Assembly: GCA_900754695.1 (NCBI GenBank)
Contig: CAAEDU010000094.1
Span: forward strand, 1 to 23,214
Direction of reading: 5' to 3'
Length of the DNA: 23,214 nucleotides
Origin: Clostridia bacterium
GTDB lineage: Bacteria; Bacillota; Clostridia; Christensenellales; CAG-917
This document shows, piece by piece, positions 13,934-21,651 of this stretch. Under the pieces are notes generated by a model. It was given only the letters and a program-made list of their open reading frames with translations. It was not told the origin of the DNA and made no database searches. Made by a program: the position numbers and the translations under genes. The first letter of the stretch is position 1, and each line of letters begins with the position of its first letter.

Positions 13934-14965
13934 TCAGAAGTAGATGGAGGTGGCGGCGGAGCTATCCCCCTTCCTCAACACCCCCAGCAGCTTGTCGTAA
14001 TAGTTGCCGAGGTAGTATTTCATGGAGGGGGAAGCGGCGAGAGCGTCGGCGGCGATGTCGGGGGAAAGAGAGGTGTAGAAGTCGAGGGCGATGTTGTAGC
14101 GCTCGGCATAATTCTCCTGCTTGGCGCCGCGGTAGCCGAACTCCGCCTCTTCGCGGCGCTGCTGCTCCTCGCGCTCGAGCCGCTCCTTTTCCCTTTCCGC
14201 GAGGAAGTCCGCGATGTCGTCCTCGCGCCGGAGGGCGTATTCCCTTTCCGCCTCGTCGACGGCGTTGTTGTAGTCGGCGTATTTTTGCGCGGTCTTGTCG
14301 CGTTCCTCTTTGAGATCTGCGATGCGCTCCTCGAGTTCCGCGGCGTATTTGAGGTCCAGCTCCTCGAAGGCTGCGTCCTGCTCCCGTCTGAGGGCGTCGA
14401 GCTCCGCGGAGATGTCCGCCATCTCGCCCTCATACTCCGCCCTGCTCGCGCGTTCCGCCCCCGCCTTTTCCTCGGAGAGCGCCTGCTGCGCGCTCGAACG
14501 GATGCTCCCGCGCGCGACTCCGCGCCTGATGGCGTCGTTGTCCGTCTGCTTGCGCAGCTCTTCATATAGCTCCCCGAGCTCGCGATAGCGGGCGTCAAGG
14601 TCTTCGCGCGCGTCGTCCGCGCGGTCGTCGAGAGCCTGTTCGGTCAGCCCGAACCCGTGCTCCAAGTCCCTCTTTTCGGCGGCTTTTTCGTAGTCGACGC
14701 CCGCCTGAGCGCGCGCAGCGAGTTCCTCGTCCGTGGCAGGGGTGTGCTCCACCTTCTCCAACCCGAGGCTCTCGGGGAAGAGGGCGTCGAGGTCGGGCTC
14801 GGGCTCTTCGGGCAGGGACTCGCGATATTCGCGGTCGAGCTCGGCGAGCCTGTCCGTGACCGCCTTTTCCGCCTCGAGAGCGGCGGCGATCTCATTCTGT
14901 CTTTCCTCTTTGCGCTGAGAATCCGTCTTGAACAGATCCTTGAATTCGTCCCAAAACGATGCCAT
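13934..14965 (-). CDS. Highly charged coiled-coil phage structural protein
   Basis: This 343-residue protein is almost entirely Glu, Arg, Lys, Ala, Asp and Leu in heptad-like patterns from about residue 10 to 310, predicting a long helical rod. A short less-charged C-terminus follows (about 290-343, with Tyr-rich YYLGNYYDKLLG). It is the last gene of the phage operon, where P22-like phages place needle or ejection (pilot) proteins, so an internal ejection protein or needle is a reasonable but unproven guess. The ATG at 14965 has GGAGG five bases upstream. An in-frame ATG at 14980 overlaps the stop of the 38-aa gene as ATGA and could be used by coupling. No catalytic motif is seen. Confidence 0.75.
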   Translation of the reverse strand: MASFWDEFKDLFKTDSQRKEERQNEIAAALEAEKAVTDRLAELDREYRESLPEEPEPDLDALFPESLGLEKVEHTPATDEELAARAQAGVDYEKAAEKRDLEHGFGLTEQALDDRADDAREDLDARYRELGELYEELRKQTDNDAIRRGVARGSIRSSAQQALSEEKAGAERASRAEYEGEMADISAELDALRREQDAAFEELDLKYAAELEERIADLKEERDKTAQKYADYNNAVDEAEREYALRREDDIADFLAEREKERLEREEQQRREEAEFGYRGAKQENYAERYNIALDFYTSLSPDIAADALAASPSMKYYLGNYYDKLLGVLRKGDSSAATSIYF

Positions 14966-14976
14966 ATCTTCCTCCG

Positions 14977-15093
14977 TCATTGCTGCGGAGCCGCATTTGC
15001 CGCGGCGGCGATGAGTTCCGCAACCTTTTTCTCCAATGTCTTCACGCGGTAGTCGAGTTCCTCCACCAAAGACGCGATCTCGTTGATGTTCAT
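14977..15093 (-). CDS. 38-residue coiled-coil phage peptide
   Basis: A short frame starts MNINEIASLVEELDYRVKTL and continues with a Lys/Glu helix and an Ala-rich tail ending in PQQ. Leu, Val and Ile recur at heptad spacing, so it probably forms a small coiled coil. A very strong ribosome site, GGGAGGTAAC, sits directly before the ATG, its start follows the hub stop by one base, and its stop overlaps the next possible start as ATGA. These features make it a real gene despite its size. The function is unknown; a small structural partner of the neighbouring coiled-coil protein is possible. Confidence 0.7.
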   Translation of the reverse strand: MNINEIASLVEELDYRVKTLEKKVAELIAAAANAAPQQ

Positions 15094-15094
15094 G

Positions 15095-16537
15095 TTACCT
15101 CCCTGCGGTGAGTTTCAGCCTCACGACGGGCTGAGTGATGTGCGCGAGCCCCGAAAAGGAGCGCAGTTCGATGCCGATCTTCACCCCGCTCTTGCCGACG
15201 AACACCGTCTGCGGAGCGTCCGACGCGGGCAGCGCGAATGAGTGCGCTTCGCCGTCAGTGATCACCCTGAGTTCCGCGGCGAAACGGGTGGTGAGGGTGA
15301 CGTCGAGCACCGTTTTCAGCGCGGAGGAAAAGAGGTCGCCGTAGGGCGAGCGATAGATCTTCGGGGTGGGCGTGCCGAAGACGAGCCCGTTCTCCGCAAC
15401 GGATGCGAGCCTGCATCCCTCGTCCGTATCCACCGCAAAGACGATGTCGTCCGCGGTGTGCGAGCGCACCGCGCACATGGTGAGGATGTCCTCCCCCGCG
15501 AGGACGGCGAGGCTGCCGTCGCGGAGGTCGCACCTGACGAGCGCGTCCGTCGTGCACACGCCGATGGCGAGCTCGCCTATGTCGGTGAAACAGCTCAGCC
15601 AATAAGCCCCGTCGTGGTACGCCGCCCTGCAATGCGAGGGGTATTCTATGTCGGGAAATTCCTTTACGGCGGGGGTCGCCGAGTAGCCGTCGAAGGAAAA
15701 GATCCCCTCGTCGGTGAGGAACATTATCCTGTCGCCGCACAGCGCTATCGTATGTTTATATATCCTTCCCGTAGCGGTAAACAGCTTTTTCAGCGAAAAC
15801 TCGCTCTGATCGCCGTATGCCGTGAGACGGTGTATGCCGTGCTCGCGGAAGATGTAGAGATAGCCGAGGAAGGACACCGCCGCAAGCGCGTCGCCGCACT
15901 CGTCCTGGAAGGAGATGTAGCCCGCCTCATCCCCCGACACCGTCCAATTCTTCGGGTCGAAATTGTCGGAGAACCAGAGCTGTTCGCTCGTGCCGCTCAC
16001 CGTGCCGTACACCCTCTCGTTGTGCACCGTCACCGAGGTGAAGCGGGGCGCGGAAGTGACCGTGGTCACCGTCCCGTCGTCCAGCACGGCGAGCGGGCTC
16101 CCCTCCGAGCACAGCAACAGGACATCCTTGCCGTCGTAGTTGTAGCACACCGCCGAAGCGTCCCCCTGCAAGGTGTAGCCTTCCACGAGGTGCCAGGTGT
16201 CCGAAGCGAACACCGCGGTGTAATAGATCGCGCCCGTCGAGGTGCCGATGACCAGCCTGTCGTCGTAGTTGCCCTGCGAGCGCCTGCGATAGTGGAAGAT
16301 GTGTGCGACCTCCACGCCCGCGGGGAGCGCGGGATAGTCTCTGCGCACTCCGTCCGCGGTCTGATGGAAGCCGCTCGCCGCCATGAGACCGATCCCGCCC
16401 GTGAGGACGCCGTCCTCTATGCGGTAGTTGAACATCTCCGGGGTGAAACTCCAGTCCATGGCGCTTTCGTCCACGGTGTTGCGGATGCCTTCGAACCCCA
16501 CGCGCAGCGTGCGCGAAACGGAATTTATCCCTTTCAT
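15095..16537 (-). CDS. P22 gp10-like tail hub / DNA stabilisation protein
   Basis: This 480-residue protein is built of repeated beta blades (for example DRLVIGTSTGAIYY, KDVLLLCSEGSPLAVL, ERVYGTVSG, YLYIFREHGIHRLTAYG, DRIMFLTDEGIFSFDGYSA), which suggests a beta-propeller core and a C-terminal beta domain. P22 gp10, a hub that plugs the portal and carries tail parts, is of similar length (472 aa), has a propeller, and follows gp4, as this gene follows the gp4-like gene. The assignment rests on synteny, size and predicted fold, not on a verified match. The ATG at 16537 overlaps the previous stop as ATGA and has GGAGGTGGAG in front; a GTG at 16546 is a weaker alternative. Confidence 0.7.
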   Translation of the reverse strand: MKGINSVSRTLRVGFEGIRNTVDESAMDWSFTPEMFNYRIEDGVLTGGIGLMAASGFHQTADGVRRDYPALPAGVEVAHIFHYRRRSQGNYDDRLVIGTSTGAIYYTAVFASDTWHLVEGYTLQGDASAVCYNYDGKDVLLLCSEGSPLAVLDDGTVTTVTSAPRFTSVTVHNERVYGTVSGTSEQLWFSDNFDPKNWTVSGDEAGYISFQDECGDALAAVSFLGYLYIFREHGIHRLTAYGDQSEFSLKKLFTATGRIYKHTIALCGDRIMFLTDEGIFSFDGYSATPAVKEFPDIEYPSHCRAAYHDGAYWLSCFTDIGELAIGVCTTDALVRCDLRDGSLAVLAGEDILTMCAVRSHTADDIVFAVDTDEGCRLASVAENGLVFGTPTPKIYRSPYGDLFSSALKTVLDVTLTTRFAAELRVITDGEAHSFALPASDAPQTVFVGKSGVKIGIELRSFSGLAHITQPVVRLKLTAGR

Positions 16538-17079
16538 CCTCTCCACCTCCCGGCGCCGAGGGTCATGGGACGCCCCTTGTAGCGCACGGCGGAGAGCGCC
16601 TCGCGAAAGGATGTCTCATAAGCCTCCGCGAGCTCGAACACCTTGTCCGCAAGATAGTATTCCCCGATGACTCCGTCCGAGAGCACCCCCGCCGTGAGAC
16701 GCATATCCGCGATGTCCGACGAGAGGGTGACGTCCTCGGGGAGATAGGCATATCTCAGCGTCGCTCTGCCCTCCGCGTCCGCGGAAAGCCCCTCCGGGCG
16801 CACCCACACCTTTCTCGCCCGTCCGCCCGACGAGAGCGCGACGGGATAAAGGATGCGACGGGACAGCCCGGAGACGTCGATGACACCGCCGCTCACCGTC
16901 ACATCTTCCTCGCAGTAAAGGGGGATGAACTCCGTCACCGCCTCCTTATACGCGATGTTGAGCGCGGCGAGCAGCCTGTCGACGAGCGCCTGCTGCTCGT
17001 CGGTGAGCTCCGCTTCGTCAATGAAATTTTCCTTGCCGAGTTTGACGAGGCACTCGCCGATGACTTCCTTCACCAACAT
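16534..17079 (-). CDS. gp4-like head-completion adaptor protein
   Basis: This 181-residue protein starts with a helical segment MLVKEVIGECLVKLG and a run of helices with an Asn/Ala/Tyr pattern (ALNIAYKEAVTEFIPLY). A small beta region (about 55-110) and a helical C-terminus with FELAEAYETSFREAL follow. This resembles adaptor proteins that bind below the portal ring, and its size and place between capsid and hub match P22 gp4 (166 aa). Homology was not checked. The ATG follows GGAGGGATC, and it overlaps the stop of the 109-aa gene by 10 bp, so the two are probably coupled. Confidence 0.65.
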   Translation of the reverse strand: MLVKEVIGECLVKLGKENFIDEAELTDEQQALVDRLLAALNIAYKEAVTEFIPLYCEEDVTVSGGVIDVSGLSRRILYPVALSSGGRARKVWVRPEGLSADAEGRATLRYAYLPEDVTLSSDIADMRLTAGVLSDGVIGEYYLADKVFELAEAYETSFREALSAVRYKGRPMTLGAGRWRG

Positions 17080-17399
17080 GATCCCTCCTCTCCCGAAAGA
17101 GCGGCTTCCGCCCTTTCGAGTGCGCGCTTTTCCGCGGCGCGTGCGGCTGAGAGACAGGCGCGCTCGATGCTTTCGAGCAGCGCGTCCCGCCTCTCGACGC
17201 GGGTCTCGCGGACGCGCGCGATGACGCGCGCGTCCAGCTCCCCGCGGGGCACCGCAAGTTGCAGCGCCCCCGATGCGTGGATCTCGTATCTGTCGAGCTT
17301 AGCGTTGTAGAAAAGCTCGTATCTGCCGTCTATCTCTCTCAGCCTCTCCCCTATGGAGTAAAGGTCGGAGGAGACGGGTATGAGATGCTCCTCTCTCAC
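17070..17399 (-). CDS. 109-residue phage protein of unknown function
   Basis: This small protein lies between the capsid and adaptor genes. It has a short folded start containing YSIGERLREIDGRYELFYNAKL, a beta-like YEIHASGALQLAVP, then a long Arg/Glu/Ala-rich helix. The frame is open far into the capsid gene, but that part is an antisense-like Arg-rich shadow, so the real start must lie near the capsid stop. A GTG at 17399 overlaps that stop as GTGA and fits the pattern of the operon, although its ribosome site is weak. It may be an extra head-assembly factor; no known family is recognised. Confidence 0.65.
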   Translation of the reverse strand: MREEHLIPVSSDLYSIGERLREIDGRYELFYNAKLDRYEIHASGALQLAVPRGELDARVIARVRETRVERRDALLESIERACLSAARAAEKRALERAEAALSGEEGSCW

Positions 17400-18781
17400 A
17401 GCCAGCTCGCCACCAAAGTGATGTCGTCCGTCACGGGAGTGTCGAAGTCGAACTCCACGCCGTCCAGTTTCCAGCACTCGAAGGACACGCTCGCCTTGGT
17501 GGGATCCTTGGGTTCGGTGGCTTTGCCGCCGTCGAGGACGGTCTGCGCGATGACGTCGGTGCCGCCGTCGCTGTCGAAGGTGACGGTGTGATAGTTCACG
17601 CTGCCCGAGGAGCTGCCGTCGAAGACGAGCTTTGCCTGTCCCATGGGACGCGCGCACAGCAGATCGGCGTATTTGACGAGGGTGGCGGAATAAGACGCCT
17701 TGCCCGGGATCTGATGCAGCACGCTGCCGCTCTCGCCCTCCAACCATCTCCAATCGCAGAGCTGATGCAGCTTGAAGTCCTCGGAATTGAGGAGATAGAC
17801 GGTGCCGTCGGCGACGAACCTGTCCGCGACGAAGGGCACGCCCGCGTAGGAGAGCGCCTTATAGCCGCCGTCGAGGTTCATATAGTCGAGGTTGGTGCGG
17901 TTGGCGGTGAGGAAATCGACATACTGCCTTCTCGCGTCGAAGGAAGAGACGATGAAGTCCACGCTGCCGCCCGCCACTTCCTCGATGACGTCGATGGCGG
18001 ACTGGATGGCGCCGGGGGTGACGGTGCCGCTCACGTTCTTGACGTAGGGCTTCAGGAAGCTGTAATCCGCGCGGTCCAGCCCGTAGATGGTGGGCGTGTC
18101 GCCGAACACGGCTTCAAGCCCCGTGATCTCGTTGCCCTTGGAACCCTGCACATAGAGCTTGTAGCCCGCGCCGATCTTGGAAGACGCCGTCGCGCTGAGT
18201 TTCACCGTCTTGCTGTCGCGGTCGATGGTGAGGATGCGCGAGCCGCTGAGCGTCGCGTCCTTGACGTCGGAGGCGTTGTAGACGTCCACCGTCATGCCCT
18301 CCATGAGAGCGCGGACGCTGTCCACGGTGAGGATGTCGTTGCTGTCGCCGACGTTCTCCACGGTGGTGGCGATGAGACCGCTGCCGTCACCGTAGAGCAT
18401 CCTGCCGAAGTTGAACTTGCTGGCTTTGAGCAGCCCGTCCATTTCGGCATTGAGCAGGTTGACGAAAGCGCCGGCGCTGTTCTGAGACGCGCGGACGGCT
18501 TTGTCCGAGATCTCGATCTTGCCGAAGAGGTTCTTGAGCGTGAGGGTGAACTGCGCGTAATTGTTGCCGCCGCTTGCGGGGAGCGCGTCCGTCTCGCTGC
18601 CCGAGCCGATGCCGCCGTTGATGCCGTAGGGGGCGAGTTTCCTCACCTCTTTGCCCCAGACGTCGGCGCCGGTCTGACCGATCTTGGCGAGGAGCGGATT
18701 CACCCCAACGTTGAGTTGATCTGCCAAAACGCCGAGATAAAATGTCTTTAATGCTTTGTCCGCATTGCTGAGTGTGACCAT
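17396..18781 (-). CDS. Major capsid protein with C-terminal Listeria-Bacteroides repeat
   Basis: This 461-residue protein forms the phage shell. Residues 1 to about 388 read as an HK97-fold coat protein: a helical N-terminal arm, an alternating central region, and a late LHQLCDWRWLEG...YSATLVKYADLLCARP block typical of coat A-domains. A Gly/Ser linker (389-396) leads to about 64 residues with the clear pattern of the Listeria-Bacteroides repeat (InlB B-repeat type): VTFDSDGGTDVIAQTV, then KATEPKDPTK, ECWKLDGVEFDF, TPVTDDITLVASW. Such domains are known from bacterial surface proteins. The ATG follows AGGAG at 7 nt. It lies 10 bp after the scaffold-like gene, as in P22. Without the extra domain the core is close in size to P22 gp5 (430 aa). 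Confidence 0.85.
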   Translation of the reverse strand: MVTLSNADKALKTFYLGVLADQLNVGVNPLLAKIGQTGADVWGKEVRKLAPYGINGGIGSGSETDALPASGGNNYAQFTLTLKNLFGKIEISDKAVRASQNSAGAFVNLLNAEMDGLLKASKFNFGRMLYGDGSGLIATTVENVGDSNDILTVDSVRALMEGMTVDVYNASDVKDATLSGSRILTIDRDSKTVKLSATASSKIGAGYKLYVQGSKGNEITGLEAVFGDTPTIYGLDRADYSFLKPYVKNVSGTVTPGAIQSAIDVIEEVAGGSVDFIVSSFDARRQYVDFLTANRTNLDYMNLDGGYKALSYAGVPFVADRFVADGTVYLLNSEDFKLHQLCDWRWLEGESGSVLHQIPGKASYSATLVKYADLLCARPMGQAKLVFDGSSSGSVNYHTVTFDSDGGTDVIAQTVLDGGKATEPKDPTKASVSFECWKLDGVEFDFDTPVTDDITLVASWL

Positions 18782-18790
18782 GATGTTCTC

Positions 18791-19471
18791 CTATCCGTTG
18801 TCTTTCAAAAAGAGGTCTCCCGCCTCTTCGATGCTTTTGGGGTTTCTCCGGGGCGCGGGTCCGAACTGCCCTCCGTCGCGCATGACGGCGGGAGGCTGCC
18901 CCTCCCTCAGCCCCTTGAGATAGCCCTCTATGACCGCCGCCTTTACGACGGTTGAGGTCAGCACGTGATCCTTCAGGAATTGTCCGTCGGACATGAGTTG
19001 CTCGGGAGTGCGGAACTCGGAGACGAGCACCCTCATCAGCGCGTCCCCGAGGCACCCGCGCTCCCTTCTGAGTTCGGGATGACGCATGAGTTCTCTCGCC
19101 ATCCTGCCCGCGAAAGGTTTGGCGGCAGGGAACTTTTCAAAGAACTTGTCCACCGTCTCCTTCCACTCTTTCCCGTCCGGGGCGTAGGGGGCTTGCGCTT
19201 CGGCGAGTTTCTTCTCCGCCTCCGCCAGCCTCTGGGAACGGCGGGTGAACTCGCGCTCCAGCTCGCCGTATGCTTTGAGCAGCTCCTCGGGGTTCCTGAA
19301 TTTGCCGAGAGCCTCGTTTTTGCCGTTGCCGCCGTCCGTGACGGCGGGTGTCCCGCGGACTTCATCCGCGGGCGTTTCGTCCTCGGGCGCTGCCGGGACG
19401 TCCTCTTTTTCGAGGACTGCCGCCTCTCTTTCCTTATCCTTTTCGCCCGCAGGCTTAGCCTCTTTCTTCAT
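18791..19471 (-). CDS. Probable capsid scaffolding protein
   Basis: This 226-residue protein has a Lys/Glu-rich, Pro/Asp-rich disordered start (about 1-55), a coiled coil (about 60-95, NPEELLKAYGELEREFTRRS...AEKKLAEA), and a helical C-terminal half with a basic stretch near the end (PAPRRNPKS). High charge, helicity, disorder and position directly before the capsid gene fit a scaffolding protein that guides shell assembly and then leaves. No protease motif is seen. The ATG at 19471 follows GAGGTGAAG; a GTG at 19480 is in frame. It overlaps the portal stop by 17 bp, suggesting coupled translation. Confidence 0.75.
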   Translation of the reverse strand: MKKEAKPAGEKDKEREAAVLEKEDVPAAPEDETPADEVRGTPAVTDGGNGKNEALGKFRNPEELLKAYGELEREFTRRSQRLAEAEKKLAEAQAPYAPDGKEWKETVDKFFEKFPAAKPFAGRMARELMRHPELRRERGCLGDALMRVLVSEFRTPEQLMSDGQFLKDHVLTSTVVKAAVIEGYLKGLREGQPPAVMRDGGQFGPAPRRNPKSIEEAGDLFLKDNG

Positions 19472-21338
19472 CCTCTTCACCTCTGAACTTCTTTTCGAGT
19501 TCGACGACGCCCTGCGAGAGCGCGGCGAGTTCCTTGTGTTTGTTGATGTGAGCGCTCACCCTCGCGCGGAATTTTTCGTCCTTTTCGCAGGGGGCGGACA
19601 CCGCAAGACGGGTGTGCTCCGCGATGTGCAGGGCGTGGTCGTCCAACACGTCCGGGGTGACGTCCGCGGTGCGCAGCTCGAAGTTCTCCCTCTCCGCCTT
19701 TGCGATGTGCGCCTCGTCGGTGTCGCGGGAGTGCTCCCAGCCGCCGAAGCCGAGGATCTCGAGCAGTTTGGTCTTGGTGCGGGAGGAGATGACCCCGTTC
19801 TCGTCCGCGAAAAGCCCGAGGTTAAGAAGGTCGAAAACCATCGCACGGCGGGCGGAAAGGGAGTCCTCGATCTCGTTCATCGTGTCGAAGGTGACGTCCT
19901 CGGAGCCGAGGTCGCTCGCGGAGAATTGCAGCACTTCCACATCGCCGCCCTCCCCCGCGACCCTCATCATGCGAGGCGCGGCGGCGAACTGCTTATAAAG
20001 CCTGATGATCTGCTTCGCCACCCTCTTCACCGCCTCGCGGAGGCTGTCCGCCGTGAGGGAGATGCGGGTGTCGTCCTGTTCGAGCAGGAGAGAGATCGCA
20101 GTCCCCGACGCGACGTTGCTCGGCACCTGGGAGTAGGTGGTGACCTCGCTCACTCCGCTGATCATGACAAATTCGTTCAGGAGTTTCTCCTCCTCGCGGC
20201 TGAACTCCGAGGGCACCTGCCCGGCGTTGAGCATGACGGGCGGCGCGCTCCCCTGGCGATACACCAGGATCTTGCCGGGCGGCAGCCCCTCCTCTTCGAG
20301 GGCGTCCGTGTCCACGCTGCCGTCTTCTACGGCGAGCACCCCCATCGCGATGCGGTCCATGAACTCGTGCTTGCGGTTCTTCACCGCGTTGTAGGCGCGC
20401 TGCACGGGGATGATGCGCTCCACCACGCTCCCGCCGAAGAAGTTGCCCAGGGTCTCGAGGCACACCTGCTTGGCAAAGGGATAGCCGCGCTTGCCGTCCT
20501 CGCCGTTGAGATATGGCAAGGGTCCGTCATGCACCAGCGCGTCCCCCGCGACGATGAGCAGCCTGCCGTCGGGATAAGCCTCGGTGGGCATGGAATATTT
20601 CTCGATGACGAGCACCGCGTCCTCCCGCGCTTCCGTCACCATCTTCGGGACGGTGGCGTGATAGCCGAGACCGCCCAAAACGTCCGCGTTCTCAAAGGAA
20701 AAGACGTTGAGCGTCCTGCCCTCCACGCGCTTCCCCCATATGCGGAAGACGTCCTCGGTGCCCATCACCTTGGCGTGCATGACGGAGGGCTGCGCGTCCA
20801 GCTCCGAGAGTGCGATGTTCTCCGGGAAGATCTCGAATGGCGGGCAGACGGTGATCTTCACCTCCCCCTCGCGGAGTTTCCCGTCCGCGTCGAGCGCCAT
20901 GCCCTTTGCGGTGTCCCAGCTCACCTTATAAAAGGCGCTGCCCGTCACCTCGCTCCACACGTTCGCCTCGCTCATGAGCGCGCTGAACCCGTTCTCGGCG
21001 GAGACCGCCTGCACGAGTTTGGTGGCGACCTCCGCAGATGCGCGGTCGGCGTCGTCGGGGGAAGAGGGGCGCACCGTCGCCTTCGCCTTCACCCTCGCGA
21101 GCTTGGAAAGTCTCGTCTCGAGGATGGGCGCGATGTGGTTGTACACCTCCCTGCACTGCCAGAAATACTGCCTGCCGTACTCCTCCACGTCCCCGCGCGG
21201 CGTGATCTCCGAAAATTGGTTGCCGATGACAAAGTTCATGTTCAGCCGCCAATTCAGTTCGACGGGGCGGCGGGCTTCCTGCCTTTTGCGGAAGTCCTCC
21301 AACACCGCCGAGACGATGTCCTGTTCAACTTTCGACAT
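19455..21338 (-). CDS. Phage portal protein
   Basis: This 627-residue protein should form the dodecameric DNA channel at one capsid vertex. It has the plan of P22/T7-type portals: an N-terminal helix with a basic RRPVELNWRLNMNFVIGNQF start, the conserved YFWQCREVYNHIAPILETRLSKL-like region (about 53-80), a mixed wing region, a long stem-like helical part (about 390-470, with a SGVSEVTTYSQVP segment typical of portals), and a charged coiled-coil C-terminus. P22 gp1 is somewhat longer (725 aa). The ATG is preceded by AAGGAG at 6 nt and overlaps the stop of the 108-aa gene. The order terL, small gene, portal, scaffold, capsid supports the call. Confidence 0.85.
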   Translation of the reverse strand: MSKVEQDIVSAVLEDFRKRQEARRPVELNWRLNMNFVIGNQFSEITPRGDVEEYGRQYFWQCREVYNHIAPILETRLSKLARVKAKATVRPSSPDDADRASAEVATKLVQAVSAENGFSALMSEANVWSEVTGSAFYKVSWDTAKGMALDADGKLREGEVKITVCPPFEIFPENIALSELDAQPSVMHAKVMGTEDVFRIWGKRVEGRTLNVFSFENADVLGGLGYHATVPKMVTEAREDAVLVIEKYSMPTEAYPDGRLLIVAGDALVHDGPLPYLNGEDGKRGYPFAKQVCLETLGNFFGGSVVERIIPVQRAYNAVKNRKHEFMDRIAMGVLAVEDGSVDTDALEEEGLPPGKILVYRQGSAPPVMLNAGQVPSEFSREEEKLLNEFVMISGVSEVTTYSQVPSNVASGTAISLLLEQDDTRISLTADSLREAVKRVAKQIIRLYKQFAAAPRMMRVAGEGGDVEVLQFSASDLGSEDVTFDTMNEIEDSLSARRAMVFDLLNLGLFADENGVISSRTKTKLLEILGFGGWEHSRDTDEAHIAKAERENFELRTADVTPDVLDDHALHIAEHTRLAVSAPCEKDEKFRARVSAHINKHKELAALSQGVVELEKKFRGEEDEERG

Positions 21339-21651
21339 TTTTCACTCCTTTTCGCGTCCCCTTGCGGCGCTCCGCCGCAGACGCGCGTTTCTCCTCTTCG
21401 GCGAGTTCCCTGAGCAGGCGCGCCTTTTCCGCCGCGAGTTCCTCGTCGCTCATCTCCTCCGTCCCCCGCTCGGAAGCGAGCTCCAGGTAAGTTTTGAGCG
21501 CGGTGCTGTCCGGCGGGTAATACTTCTTGGTCACCTTGCGTTTGGTGAGCACCATATCCCCCTCCGGCGTGACGGCGTACTCCTCCTGCACCTCGTCGCG
21601 GGAATAGCCCGTAGCCTTTTTGAGGAGGGTCTTCAAAATTTCGTCATCCAT
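21325..21651 (-). CDS. 108-residue protein between terminase and portal genes
   Basis: The N-terminal part (DDEILKTLLKKATGYSRDEV) is helical. A beta-like stretch ending in KVTKKYYPPDSTALKTYLEL follows, and the C-terminal half is a charged coiled coil. Its start overlaps the terL stop by 19 bp and its stop overlaps the portal start by 14 bp, so it is translated as part of the packaging group. The PPDSTALKTYLE pattern recalls segments seen in some small-terminase or packaging proteins, but this was not confirmed. A small-terminase role would be notable because no separate terS is visible; an adaptor or an unknown function is equally possible. Confidence 0.7.
   Translation of the reverse strand: MDDEILKTLLKKATGYSRDEVQEEYAVTPEGDMVLTKRKVTKKYYPPDSTALKTYLELASERGTEEMSDEELAAEKARLLRELAEEEKRASAAERRKGTRKGVKNVES

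Noticed and set aside
19245..21413. A 722-codon plus-strand open frame
   Set aside because: It is antisense to the scaffold-like and portal genes and has shadow composition (His, Arg, Leu and Val rich).
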